DNA of 64,000 bases from Lachnospiraceae bacterium (GCA_020860755.1 JAJBTQ010000033.1:105467-169466), one strand, 5' to 3'. Counted from the stretch's first letter, positions 26,546 through 35,677 are shown. The notes: a model not told the origin generated them from the sequence alone. A program made the numbers and translations.

Positions 26546-28501
26546 TTACAGTTTTCTTCCGGCCGCATATCCGGTGCGCATCGCCTGCTGAACGCTGGCT
26601 GCCTTGACGCAGTCTCCGATGACACTCGTGTATGTGCCTTTGCCGTAGTACGCCATCGCCTCTTCCGACTGAGGCTTCGCTCCTGTCGCAAGCACGATGC
26701 TCCCGGCTTTCACGAAGTTCTCGTTCCCATCCTCGTCTACATAGTACACGCCGTCCTTGGTTACTTTCGTGCATGTTGCCTTTACAGCGGATGAGAAGTT
26801 CGGCTCCGCCGTCCAGTAATCTTCCACCATGCTGCGGTAGTGTACCGGACATGCCTCTGCACAGAGCTTCTCCAGCATCTCGATCACGAACGCCTTACGT
26901 CCCGACTCCGCGATCCAGATCCCAGTCTCGGTCCCGATCTCTCCGCCGCCGATGATGACTACATCATCTGCCAGCTCATCGATACGGTTGTTTACAAAGA
27001 TATCTGAGGCAAACACATAGTCCACGTCCTCGAGGCCTTCGATCGGCGGTGCTTCCTCTTTTGCTCCGATGGCCACGATCACATGGTCGTATCCCTGGCC
27101 TTCCAGCATCTCCGGGGTAGCCTCGGTGTTTAGCTTGATCTCGATGTTCTTCTCCTCTTGTGTCTTGCGGATCATGTAGTGGTTGAAATCACGCACGGTC
27201 CACTTAAACTCTGCGTAGTCCGCATGCTGCAAAAGGCCTCCCAGATGATCCGTCTTCTCAAACAGTGTCACCTGATGTCCCCGCTTCGCAGCGATCTGAG
27301 CCGCCTCCATGCCGGCCGGGCCGCCGCCGATAACAGCGATCTTCTTTACGCCCTCAGGCTCTTTGACTGCAGTGGCCAGACGCGGTGTGATGCTCCCCCA
27401 TTCCGGGTTTACGGAGCAGACACTGTTATAGGTACATCCCGCTGAAGGAATATGGCACTTGTTGCAACGCAGGCACGGTACCAGATCCTCCGGACGGTCC
27501 TCATAGATCAGGTTCCCGTAGTTGCCGTTGCTGATCCATGCACGGGCAGATGCGATGAAGTCCGCCTTGCCCTCTGCGATCACGCTCTCACACAGATCAA
27601 AGTCATAAAGTCCGGCGATCGCTGCGATCAGCATATTCGGGTTCCCCTTCTTGATGGTCTCCGCCATATGAAGGTTCGGAGCCACTTCCTTGCAGAACGA
27701 GGTCGGATGGTTCGGATCGATCTTGCCGGCACGGATCTGTAAGATATCCGCACAATCCTCAAGCATCTTTGACCACTCGATCACATCCTCCATCGTAAAG
27801 CCGCCTTCCGGCTCCTCGCCGCTGATCGTGATCTCGATCGGGAATCCCGGACCACATAACTCTTTGATCCTCTCACAGGTCATCTTAAGCGGTTTCAGCC
27901 TGTTTTCCAAAGAACCGCCGAACTCGTCGGTACGGATGTTCGTAAGGGGCGACAGGAACCTGGACAGCAGGAAGAAGCGGTAAGACGAATGGATCGTCAC
28001 CATGTCAAATCCACACTGCTTGACAAGATATGCCTGCTGCGCCATCTCTTCGATGTGCTCTAAGACCATCTCTACCGGCATCTCTTTTCCAGTAGGAAGG
28101 TCGATCCCCGCTCCGTCCGGTACGGTCGGAGCGATGCCTGTGCTGGCATCCCAGCCGGGCATGTCCGTAGGGTCCATGATGAAGCTGATCGCTCCCCCTT
28201 CAAAGTGGACCGCCTCGGTCAGATGGGAAAAATAGTTCAGTGTGCGCGGTTCATTGTACTCAAACTTTCCCGCATGCGCGGTCTCTAAGTTCCTCGATTT
28301 GGGAAGCGCACAGTTAAAGGTTACGACAGCAGCTCCGGCTCTCGCACGGGCCGCAAAATGGTCGATCATCGCCTGAGACGGATACGGCTCCGGGCCCTGC
28401 ACAAAGTGAGGGGTCGCCGGGCTGCAGATCAGGCGGTTCCGAAGCACCACATCTCCCACCTTGATCGGGGAGAGCAGGTGTGAATACTTTTCTGATGACA
28501 T
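26546..28501 (-). CDS. Old-Yellow-Enzyme/dienoyl-CoA-reductase-type Fe-S flavoprotein (copy 2)
   Basis: 651 residues, same domain order as copy 1: FMN barrel, CLRCNKC cluster near 343-349, FAD GGGPAG near 392, NAD(H) domain near 530. The HSSYRF motif at 171-176 is shared, so the active-site change predates the duplication. Differences concentrate in residues 60-75, 115-145 and 375-500, suggesting separate substrates or tuning. It lies 38 bp after the MFS2 gene and is probably cotranscribed with it. Predicted reaction: NAD(P)H-dependent reduction of an activated C=C (enone, enoate, flavone or steroid type). Confidence 0.85.
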   Translation of the reverse strand: MSSEKYSHLLSPIKVGDVVLRNRLICSPATPHFVQGPEPYPSQAMIDHFAARARAGAAVVTFNCALPKSRNLETAHAGKFEYNEPRTLNYFSHLTEAVHFEGGAISFIMDPTDMPGWDASTGIAPTVPDGAGIDLPTGKEMPVEMVLEHIEEMAQQAYLVKQCGFDMVTIHSSYRFFLLSRFLSPLTNIRTDEFGGSLENRLKPLKMTCERIKELCGPGFPIEITISGEEPEGGFTMEDVIEWSKMLEDCADILQIRAGKIDPNHPTSFCKEVAPNLHMAETIKKGNPNMLIAAIAGLYDFDLCESVIAEGKADFIASARAWISNGNYGNLIYEDRPEDLVPCLRCNKCHIPSAGCTYNSVCSVNPEWGSITPRLATAVKEPEGVKKIAVIGGGPAGMEAAQIAAKRGHQVTLFEKTDHLGGLLQHADYAEFKWTVRDFNHYMIRKTQEEKNIEIKLNTEATPEMLEGQGYDHVIVAIGAKEEAPPIEGLEDVDYVFASDIFVNNRIDELADDVVIIGGGEIGTETGIWIAESGRKAFVIEMLEKLCAEACPVHYRSMVEDYWTAEPNFSSAVKATCTKVTKDGVYYVDEDGNENFVKAGSIVLATGAKPQSEEAMAYYGKGTYTSVIGDCVKAASVQQAMRTGYAAGRKL

Positions 28502-28539
28502 AATATCTCCTCCTTTGACTAATTAACTCCGTATATAAA

Positions 28540-29850
28540 CTATTTTACGACAACCGGTGCCTTGCCAGGCTCTTTTTCCAAACGCTCATTAGTAAAGAAG
28601 ACTAATACAGCACCTACGAAGGCCAAGATGCCAAAGAGTGTATATGCGCCACGTGTGGAACCGGTAGCATTCATGAACAGTGCTAATGTCACGCCCGCGC
28701 AGGCACTGATCACACGGATGATCGGGAAGATAAAAGTCCACATACGGGAGAATGATTCCGATCCATAGACACTGACTGCGTGCGACATCGGTATGTTGTT
28801 GATTCCACCGTTGAAAAATCCAAGCAATCCTACAAACAAGATATTCGTAAGCCAGTTAAACGGAAATGCTCCGCCGCACAGACAGGCAATACCAAACACA
28901 AGGCAGACAATAATTCCCGTAAGCCGGACTCCTATCCTCTGATCCATGATGCCGGTGACAAAGCTGCCTGCAAAACCGATCGCAGCAAAGATCATTAATA
29001 ATCCCATGGCCATAGTAGGCGCCATGCCCATCGAGATTTCATAAGGGATCAACTGCATTACGACACCCGGCGTCACTAAATAAAGCAGGCCATATCCGAT
29101 CGAGATCAGCCAGAAGTTTTTATTTTTAAATGCTTCCGCCCTGGTCCATACCGGTTCATGCGACTCTTTGCTCTTTTCAATCATTTCCAACGCGATTGGA
29201 TCACTATCCCCGTTATCCGGTAATTTCCCTATTTTTTCCGGGCTATGAGGGATAAAGAAACAGATCACGCCAAGTCCAAGCGTAATAAGTCCGATAATAA
29301 GCAATGCAAACGGCATGCTTACTCTGGCAATCCCCTGGTTTAAGATGGGCACACATAAAATTGTAGAAAACGCAGCTCCGCAAGTTGCCCATCCAAGTAC
29401 AAATCCCTTTTTCGTTGGGAAAAATTTACCAAACAATTCTCCCAGACACCCCATACCAACGAAAGATGCGCAGGAAAGGTTGATTGCCCAGACAATGATA
29501 AATACGACATAGTTGGAAATATGACCCAGCAGGATGACCATGATTCCGCTAAGTACCATCAATGCCCCCATGAGAAAACGTGTTCCGATTCTTGTCATCA
29601 AAAAACCGTAACCTAAAACAATAAATACCTGGATAATTGCCGCTATGGTTACGCCACTCAAAATAGCGGCTTCTGCCACGCCAATGTTTGCAGCCAATCC
29701 TCCGGACAAAGCATTCATTGCAATCGCATCCCATAAGGGACCGCCCATCATCATGACACAGGCGCCGAAAATAATCAGCAGCCATCCATAACGTCCTATG
29801 TGTGCTCTTTTTTTAGTTTTTTCAGTTTTTTCAGTTTCTGTAGTTTCCAT
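28540..29850 (-). CDS. Major facilitator superfamily transporter (2), oxalate/formate antiporter-like
   Basis: 436 residues, about 12 transmembrane helices, opening GRYGWLLIIFGACVMMMGGP and carrying the motif TRIGTRFLMG between helices 2 and 3. This resembles OFA/monocarboxylate-type MFS carriers. The ATG at 29850 is chosen because AAAGGAG sits upstream; the ATG seven codons earlier would place that site inside the coding sequence. It pairs with the second ene-reductase and is the obvious target of the adjacent LysR regulator. Confidence 0.85.
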   Translation of the reverse strand: METTETEKTEKTKKRAHIGRYGWLLIIFGACVMMMGGPLWDAIAMNALSGGLAANIGVAEAAILSGVTIAAIIQVFIVLGYGFLMTRIGTRFLMGALMVLSGIMVILLGHISNYVVFIIVWAINLSCASFVGMGCLGELFGKFFPTKKGFVLGWATCGAAFSTILCVPILNQGIARVSMPFALLIIGLITLGLGVICFFIPHSPEKIGKLPDNGDSDPIALEMIEKSKESHEPVWTRAEAFKNKNFWLISIGYGLLYLVTPGVVMQLIPYEISMGMAPTMAMGLLMIFAAIGFAGSFVTGIMDQRIGVRLTGIIVCLVFGIACLCGGAFPFNWLTNILFVGLLGFFNGGINNIPMSHAVSVYGSESFSRMWTFIFPIIRVISACAGVTLALFMNATGSTRGAYTLFGILAFVGAVLVFFTNERLEKEPGKAPVVVK

Positions 29851-29888
29851 AAAACCCACTTCTCCTTTCATAATATTTGATATTTATA

Positions 29889-29903
29889 GTATATAAAATA
29901 TAC
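29889..29903 (-). promoter_or_regulatory. AT-rich palindrome upstream of the MFS2-OYE2 unit
   Basis: GTATAT-AAA-ATATAC, a perfect 6-bp-arm inverted repeat 39 bp before the start, next to TATAAA-like promoter sequence. Likely operator or part of the -10 region; a LysR-type T-N11-A box was not clearly found. Confidence 0.35.
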
Positions 29904-29993
29904 GTCTAAATTAGAAATTAATATTCTGACTAGCACGGGCATAGTAGCTATTCCAAAATCTTATAACAGGTGCCAAATACTTCAAGGTCTTGG

Positions 29994-30911
29994 TTAACGG
30001 GGGAGTTCCTGAAGCAAAAGATCGATCAGATGATTGTCATTTTGATCACTCCATGTCAAAACCATCGCTAAAGAAGATAATTCCCCGGCCTGCTCAAGGC
30101 TAAGATACGTAATGCCCGGATGTTGAAAAGATTGCGTATATCCTTTTGGTATAAGATGGAATCCTTCTCCCAACTGTGTCCTCATAAAAATCTCGTCCCA
30201 GTTATCACAGCTTAAGATCTGAGGCTTTAAGCCAAAATAACCCAGACAGCCGAGGCGGTCACTCAACAGTGTAGGCGCATGTTTCACATCTAAAAAAACC
30301 AGCTGATTCAGTCTTGCGAGATCTCCCTCATCGGAAAGCTCACAATCCGAATATTCTTCCGGAACAGCCAGCATCCACGAATCTTTCTGTATGATTCGTG
30401 ATGCATTAGACTTGATCTCCAGCTGGTGAAGTTCGACAGACGGAATGAACGTAATGATGATGTCTCCGGGCGGCTTACGCAGAGTCTGCGCCAGATTTTG
30501 CAGGTTGATGTATTTAAACTCAAGCGTGATCAACGGATATCTCTCTTTGAGCGCCCTCACTGCATCCATGAGCGGACTTCGCGCAAAAAATATAAACGGC
30601 AGATGCCGGTCAAACGCAATAGACAATACCCCGGAATTCAGCCGTTCTGCATTCAAGGCTTTTTTCATTTTGTCTACTGTCTGATTCGTTTTCGTGAGCA
30701 GTTCCTGAGCCTCTGGTAAAAATAATTTCCCCATTTCCGTCAGTTCAACGGTTCGGCTGTCTCGTATGAACAGTCTGACACCCAGATAGGACTCCAAGGC
30801 CGCGATCTGCTTGCTCAAAGCCGGCTGTGTAATATACAGGGAATCCGCTGCCCTGCTGAAATTCAAATAATCTGCTAAAGCCAGAAAAGCTTCGATCCAT
30901 TTATAATCCAT
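29994..30911 (-). CDS. LysR-type transcriptional regulator
   Basis: 305 residues. The N-terminal winged helix-turn-helix is clear: WIEAFLALADYLNFSRAAD followed by LYITQPALSKQIAALESYLG. The rest is a periplasmic-binding-like effector domain. The start at 30911 has AGAGGTG upstream; the longer frame to 31046 adds a Lys/Leu-rich stretch unlike the family. It lies 82 bp downstream of the decarboxylase gene on the same strand and 143 bp before MFS2, between two catabolic units, so it may control either one. Confidence 0.92.
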   Translation of the reverse strand: MDYKWIEAFLALADYLNFSRAADSLYITQPALSKQIAALESYLGVRLFIRDSRTVELTEMGKLFLPEAQELLTKTNQTVDKMKKALNAERLNSGVLSIAFDRHLPFIFFARSPLMDAVRALKERYPLITLEFKYINLQNLAQTLRKPPGDIIITFIPSVELHQLEIKSNASRIIQKDSWMLAVPEEYSDCELSDEGDLARLNQLVFLDVKHAPTLLSDRLGCLGYFGLKPQILSCDNWDEIFMRTQLGEGFHLIPKGYTQSFQHPGITYLSLEQAGELSSLAMVLTWSDQNDNHLIDLLLQELPR

Positions 30912-30993
30912 AATACACCTCTTTAATTTTATAAAGACGTACTCTTTGACACAATCACCAATGACCTCGAGCAAATTTTGTTGTAGGAGTATT

Positions 30994-31989
30994 TTAGACG
31001 CGAATTCCAAGTTTTTCCTCTGCATTTTGATAAAACAGTTTTTCACGCTCCTTCCTGCTTAAGGGAAGTTCATCATGAAATTCCATTACCTCTGTTGGAT
31101 TCTCATAGGGATAGTCGGTACCAAAACAGATCCGGTCTATTCCAAGCACATTCTTGGTGCACTTAAAGGCTTCTATTGATAGGTTGCCACTTGTCGTTAC
31201 CATGATGTTATGCTCAAAGTAATATCTCAGTGTATGCTTTGCACGGACGAACGGATCCAGCTCCACCTGAACACGATTATCCATTCGGGCCATAAGAAAT
31301 GGGATTGCCTCTCCCAGATGTCCAAGTACCAGCCGTGTATTCGGAATCTCATCCAACATTCCGGACAACATGAGCTTTGTTACCGTCGTCATGGTATCCT
31401 GTGTAAAACCCAGCATAGGCGCAGCTACCATAAAACCGCAGTTTCGAGTACGTCTGTCATCCGGCACTTGTGGATGTAAGTATACATAGATTCCCAGTTC
31501 CGCAGCCTTCTGAAAGATAGGCCAATACCGCTCCTCATCCGGAGCTGTATCCCCAAAGTTTGAATGTACATGCCACCCGACAAAACCATAGCCTTTCACA
31601 CATCTTTCCAGTTCCCGACAGGCAGCATCTGTATCGTTGACTGGAAGAACCGCACTTCCCAGATATAATCCCGAATACTGTTTTGTCAGCTCATAAAGCG
31701 TTTCATTTGTCTTTGCACATACCTCGATACTCTTTTTTACTTCCAACTGTTCCGGTCCCGGAGAACTGCTGAGCACAGCAGTGGTGATGCCGTTTGCTTC
31801 CATTTGCTGTTTCCGTTGCTCCGCTACCTCCAGCAGTAAGGGATAGACTCTACCCGGCGGCATTTTAATCGTCTCTGTCCAATATAAAGCATTTTCTTCC
31901 TCCGAAAAATATGGTGGTGTGGTTCTTGCTATTAATGCCTCCCTCACACAGGCATCATAAAAATGATTTTCAAGATCAATTTTTTTCAT
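30994..31989 (-). CDS. Amidohydrolase-family decarboxylase, gamma-resorcylate decarboxylase type
   Basis: 331 residues of the ACMSD/amidohydrolase_2 family. The metal motif E7-x-H9 in DLENHF resembles the LEEHF start of gamma-resorcylate (2,6-dihydroxybenzoate) decarboxylase. Further expected ligands are H172 (VYLHPQ), H224 (LGHLGE) and D292 (CFGTDYPYENP). These enzymes remove CO2 from hydroxylated benzoates or related acids. ATG at 31989 with AGAAAGGAT upstream, 13 bp after the PhlG1 stop, so the two are one operon. An earlier in-frame ATG lies inside the hydrolase gene and is rejected. Exact substrate unknown. Confidence 0.82.
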   Translation of the reverse strand: MKKIDLENHFYDACVREALIARTTPPYFSEEENALYWTETIKMPPGRVYPLLLEVAEQRKQQMEANGITTAVLSSSPGPEQLEVKKSIEVCAKTNETLYELTKQYSGLYLGSAVLPVNDTDAACRELERCVKGYGFVGWHVHSNFGDTAPDEERYWPIFQKAAELGIYVYLHPQVPDDRRTRNCGFMVAAPMLGFTQDTMTTVTKLMLSGMLDEIPNTRLVLGHLGEAIPFLMARMDNRVQVELDPFVRAKHTLRYYFEHNIMVTTSGNLSIEAFKCTKNVLGIDRICFGTDYPYENPTEVMEFHDELPLSRKEREKLFYQNAEEKLGIRV

Positions 31990-32002
31990 AGCAGTATCCT
32001 TT

Positions 32003-32830
32003 CTAAAGCAAATTCTTTTCCTGTGCAAACGCATAAATCTCCGGCAACAGCTCAGACATGCGGCTCCACTCCCACGCGTTATGGCAGGCCATAAGGCGCG
32101 TCCGTTCCAGAAGCGACACGGGGTGGTCACATTTCTCTAAAATAATCTCCCCATTAATATACTGCGCTCCCATCCAGCAGCGTACTTTAAATTCTATTCC
32201 GTCTCCATAACGGCGTATGTAATTCACCATGGTCAGGTACGGCGGATTATCCTTGTCACTTCCGTCCTCTTTTAAGATGTGCATGTTGCCGCCAAAGAAC
32301 CGGACATAATCCGGATCAAGCGCCTTCGGATCCTCGATCCCAAATGTATCGAGTCCGATAGGCGGTCCTGCCTGTCTGTCCAGTCCGGCCACACCCCATC
32401 CCAGATCCTCGCAGGCGACACTTCCGATGGAAGAGTTCACATGAAAGCCGGGCAGCCAGATCATATAGTGAACCGGATTTTTGGGATACCAGGTAAACCA
32501 CCAGGCGAGCATCTCCGGAGTGACCCGCGGCATCTTTATATTGACCGCGGAAAACCCGCACCCTTCCGGGCGAAGGCAGTATCCGTTCTCACACTCCAGT
32601 TCCTGTGTCGTAAAAAGTTTTTTACATTCCGCGGGCGAGATTGTCTTCGCAGAATCCACTTCATGACCCGGCAAAAGCGCCATGATATTTTCCTCAGAGG
32701 GAAGCTGGATTGGCAGATCATAAAACAACGCAAATGGAGTGGAGGCCTTTTCCTCTTCTGTCAGAGGCTTTTTTTCCATCAAGCCGTAAACACCGAAATT
32801 TTCTTCGGTGAGCAGGTCTGTATAACTCAT
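32003..32830 (-). CDS. PhlG/phloretin-hydrolase-like C-C hydrolase (1)
   Basis: 275 residues of the DAPG-hydrolase family. Known members are Pseudomonas PhlG (2,4-diacetylphloroglucinol hydrolase) and Eubacterium ramulus phloretin hydrolase; they hydrolyse the aryl-ketone C-C bond using Zn2+. Candidate zinc ligands are H121 or H130 (VHYMIWLPGFH), E141 (CEDLGWG), and the H250-x3-E254 pair in CHNAWEW, which matches the family's C-terminal HxxxE. No signal peptide. GGAGG precedes the ATG. Operon with the decarboxylase. Family call is fairly sure; substrate is inferred. Confidence 0.82.
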   Translation of the reverse strand: MSYTDLLTEENFGVYGLMEKKPLTEEEKASTPFALFYDLPIQLPSEENIMALLPGHEVDSAKTISPAECKKLFTTQELECENGYCLRPEGCGFSAVNIKMPRVTPEMLAWWFTWYPKNPVHYMIWLPGFHVNSSIGSVACEDLGWGVAGLDRQAGPPIGLDTFGIEDPKALDPDYVRFFGGNMHILKEDGSDKDNPPYLTMVNYIRRYGDGIEFKVRCWMGAQYINGEIILEKCDHPVSLLERTRLMACHNAWEWSRMSELLPEIYAFAQEKNLL

Positions 32831-32864
32831 TTTAATTTCCTCCTATTTTTTGTATTTGGCATCA

Positions 32865-32924
32865 TACAATCGCTATTCGGCATTAGATTGTAATGGATAT
32901 ACCATTGGTACTGTATTTATTATA
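32865..32924 (-). promoter_or_regulatory. phlG1 promoter with inverted repeat
   Basis: Minus strand TATAAT (32924-32919) with no good -35 box at 16-18 bp. Downstream, in the predicted leader, is an inverted repeat TACAATC-N14-GATTGTA (32865-32892), with GGCAT repeated beside each arm. This suggests regulator-dependent transcription, though the repeat could also form an RNA hairpin. Confidence 0.45.
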
Positions 32925-32955
32925 GTCCATCCCGTCTATTCCTGCATTCTCAGAA

Positions 32956-32990
32956 AAAGAAAAAAGCCCTCATAATTACGAGGGCTTTTT
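32956..32990 (-). terminator. Terminator of the PucR-type regulator gene
   Basis: Stem AAAAAGCCCTC / GAGGGCTTTTT with 8-nt loop; the minus-strand side continues as TTTTTTCTTTTTC. Confidence 0.9.
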
Positions 32991-33007
32991 CACATATTAA
33001 GAATCTT

Positions 33008-34573
33008 TTAACCATTTTCCCGCATCTTTTCCTCAAATTCCAGAAGTCTCAGGCTCCATACCATATCAAAGCACTGTTCACTGTCGTTGGCGTCAAGTCC
33101 ATACCGATCTCTGACTTTGCCGAGGTGATAGGTGACATTGCTTCGGTGCATGAACAGTTTCTCTGCCGTTCGTCCCACCTCACAATTTGCTTCCCGGTAA
33201 GCATTCAAAAAATCAATGTATTTCATATTGCGATCTTCGTCGTCCTGAATGATCTTTTTTATCGCAGGATGGATCCATGCTTCAGCCGGAGCTGTATCAA
33301 GGCACATCAGCATCATCAGCTCACCTCTGCAGTCTTCCACCCGGATCACGTTATCATAAACCGGCTCCATAAGGCCATTCTTATAAAGCCAATTTGTCTT
33401 ATCTGTCTGGGATCGTTCATAGGGAAGTTGGGTGATTTCTTTAAAATTTTCGCTGACGATCGCGACACAATCAAACTGTTTTAGGATCGACCGCATCATT
33501 CGAATCTTGTCTTCCCGCTCCTGATCTTCATCCTCCTCTTGCAGGTGCACCATTACATAGGGCTGTTCCTCGTAGTGGAAAAAATAGCTCTCTCGGATCA
33601 CGCTTTTCATCGTAGATGACAGATACCCCAGCGGAATCCTGATGTCCTCACGAAAACAGAGGTTCATCAGTACATAATGTCTTCCTTCCGGGATATCGAT
33701 ATAGCGAAAACGTACGGAAATATCATCCAGTTCTGTCAATGTTCCATTTAAAACATCCGTTATAAAATATTCATACAGATAATCCTGCTTCAGAGAGAGC
33801 GATCCGCTCATCTTTTCCAGAGACAATTGTATTTTGTCACACAAAATTTCAAAGAGACCGCTGTGTGCTCCAATTTGTTCAAATTCATAATAAATCGAAA
33901 AAACATAACCAAGAATCTCCGTGGGGGATTTCATAAGTTTTATTTTGGTATAGGTGCCGGACTTCTGATCCTCTGCGTTTATAAGCGCCTCCCCCTCCTG
34001 TTCCAGATCTTCAAAAATATGATGGCTGGATAAATTGGAAAAAATGTCCTGGATAATATATCCCCTGTCAATAATATCGTGAAACCACGGATTGTTCTCT
34101 ATTCTCTCATTGATATGACCAATCAGCTTCATGGACGGGTCATAGATAAGAATCGGTGTTTCCATCATATCGGAAGAAAGGTTCAGGATCTGCTGCAGGG
34201 GTTCCCCCTTTGCCAGCGCAAGATCTACATTCTGTTCCCACTTAGAGAGGCTGTCAAACGCAGTACAAAATGCATTAAAGACATATGAGATATCTTCGGC
34301 TGCAGTGGGGATCCGGCAACAATCTCCGCCCGCCCCATCTGCCTCATCCGACACAGAAATGATCCACATTGTTTCCCTAAAAGCCGGATCACAGAAGGGG
34401 TGTTTTCCTGCAGCAAGGTAGAGATATCCCTCCTGCATCTGATCCTCGGACAGCGGCATCATACGGATGCCCTTTACTTCATCGTCCGGCGCATCCAATA
34501 CAGCACCATCTCCAGCAAACTCCGGATTTTGTCTGTAAAACATATTCATCAAAGCCTGCCTTGTGATCGACAT
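33008..34573 (-). CDS. PucR/CdaR-type transcriptional regulator (1)
   Basis: 521 residues. The C-terminal PucR helix-turn-helix is seen in FLNAYREANCEVGRTAEKLF followed by MHRSNVTYHLGKVRDRYGLD. A central GGDEF-like CdaR region and an N-terminal sensing region (LALAKGEPLQQILNLSSDMME, a GAF/PAS-like block) precede it. PucR-family proteins usually activate catabolic genes in response to a pathway metabolite. It sits between the two PhlG-like genes with its own extended -10 promoter and a terminator, so it likely controls one or both. Confidence 0.85.
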   Translation of the reverse strand: MSITRQALMNMFYRQNPEFAGDGAVLDAPDDEVKGIRMMPLSEDQMQEGYLYLAAGKHPFCDPAFRETMWIISVSDEADGAGGDCCRIPTAAEDISYVFNAFCTAFDSLSKWEQNVDLALAKGEPLQQILNLSSDMMETPILIYDPSMKLIGHINERIENNPWFHDIIDRGYIIQDIFSNLSSHHIFEDLEQEGEALINAEDQKSGTYTKIKLMKSPTEILGYVFSIYYEFEQIGAHSGLFEILCDKIQLSLEKMSGSLSLKQDYLYEYFITDVLNGTLTELDDISVRFRYIDIPEGRHYVLMNLCFREDIRIPLGYLSSTMKSVIRESYFFHYEEQPYVMVHLQEEDEDQEREDKIRMMRSILKQFDCVAIVSENFKEITQLPYERSQTDKTNWLYKNGLMEPVYDNVIRVEDCRGELMMLMCLDTAPAEAWIHPAIKKIIQDDEDRNMKYIDFLNAYREANCEVGRTAEKLFMHRSNVTYHLGKVRDRYGLDANDSEQCFDMVWSLRLLEFEEKMRENG

Positions 34574-34613
34574 GTTGCGTCCCCTTTTGCATCATTCGGA
34601 AAATATTTTTATG

Positions 34614-34622
34614 ATTATAACA
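34614..34622 (-). promoter_or_regulatory. Extended -10 promoter of the PucR-type regulator gene
   Basis: Minus strand TGTTATAAT, 41 bp before the start, with a weak -35 region. Confidence 0.5.
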
Positions 34623-34670
34623 TGCCTGTCTCAAAAATAAAATCTTTTGGTAGATTTATTTTTAAAATAT

Positions 34671-34708
34671 AAAAAAAGTCTTCAGACAGATTTTCTCTGT
34701 CTGAAGAC
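34671..34708 (-). terminator. Strong terminator of the second PhlG-like gene
   Basis: Perfect 13-bp stem GTCTTCAGACAGA / TCTGTCTGAAGAC, 5-nt loop, then seven T on the minus strand. Confidence 0.95.
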
Positions 34709-34738
34709 CTCTTGATAATGCTTTCTATATAGTTATTC

Positions 34739-35599
34739 TTACGCTCTTGGATCGGGCGCCTCGAGACCGTTTTCCTTCGCGAACTTATAGATTGCCGGCA
34801 AAAGCGTCGCCATACGGTTCCACTCCCAGGCATTGTGACAGGCCAGCAAGCGAACCCGCTCAAGCAGCGGTACAGGACTCTCTGTCGGATCTAAGATATA
34901 CTCTCCATTCTGGTAAGCCACCCCGATCCAGGTGCGCACACGCCACTCCAGGCCGGTCCCTTTCCTGCGCACATAATTTACCATGGACAGATAGGCTTTC
35001 GGCTCAAAATTCGTAGGATCATCTTCAGGTGAAATGATCGGGGTCGCGCCTCCGAAAAAGCGAATGAAATCCGGATCGTTCCCGGTCGGATCCGTGATCC
35101 CAAAATCTTCCATCCTATACATAAACCCGGCACCCAAAAGCGGCAGCTCAGGGCCCCAGCCAAGGTCTTCTGTCGAGGCATGTCCCCGTTCCAACATCCG
35201 CATTTCAATATGCATATCTGGCAGCCATGTCTTATAGTGAACTGTGCTGGACAGATACCAAGGGAACCAAAATTGCAGCATTTCCGGCTGCACCTCCGGC
35301 ATATCGATCTTGACCGCCGAAAAGCCAAATCCCTGCGGAAGTACACAATATCCGTTTTCACACTCCAGATAGCCGGGTGCGAACAGCTTGCCGCACTCTT
35401 CCGGCAGGATCGCAATGGAAGGATCTATCTCATTGCCAGGCATCAGCGCCTTTATCGTCTCCTCCGAGGGAAGATTGATCGGCAGATCAAAAAACTGTGA
35501 GTAAGGAGTGCTCTGCCGCTCTTCTTCCGTCAGCGTTGTACTCGGTATATTCGCGTAAGGTCCGAAATTTTCTACTGTGATCAATTCAGTGTAACTCAT
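34739..35599 (-). CDS. PhlG/phloretin-hydrolase-like C-C hydrolase (2)
   Basis: 286 residues, paralogous to the 32003-32830 protein (both open MSYT-L-T-ENFG and share LECENGYC, FGFSAV, EDLGWG, LLACHNAWEW). Candidate zinc ligands: H121 or H130, E144, and H255-x3-E259. Residues 130-165 differ most between copies (about four extra residues here), which would reshape the substrate pocket. Monocistronic: own promoter and a strong terminator. Predicted to hydrolyse a C-acyl-polyphenol; substrate not proven. Confidence 0.82.
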   Translation of the reverse strand: MSYTELITVENFGPYANIPSTTLTEEERQSTPYSQFFDLPINLPSEETIKALMPGNEIDPSIAILPEECGKLFAPGYLECENGYCVLPQGFGFSAVKIDMPEVQPEMLQFWFPWYLSSTVHYKTWLPDMHIEMRMLERGHASTEDLGWGPELPLLGAGFMYRMEDFGITDPTGNDPDFIRFFGGATPIISPEDDPTNFEPKAYLSMVNYVRRKGTGLEWRVRTWIGVAYQNGEYILDPTESPVPLLERVRLLACHNAWEWNRMATLLPAIYKFAKENGLEAPDPRA

Positions 35600-35677
35600 G
35601 CTTTTTGTCTTCTCCTTTCAATACAATTTTCGTTTGCCTCTTGCTTTATCGAATCACCTTTAAAAATACTAAATTTT

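Noticed and set aside
20610..28501. Calling the two ene-reductases BaiCD and BaiH of bile-acid 7-dehydroxylation
   Set aside because: Same architecture, but no other bai gene is present (no CoA ligase, BaiE, BaiA or BaiF) and the active-site motif differs.
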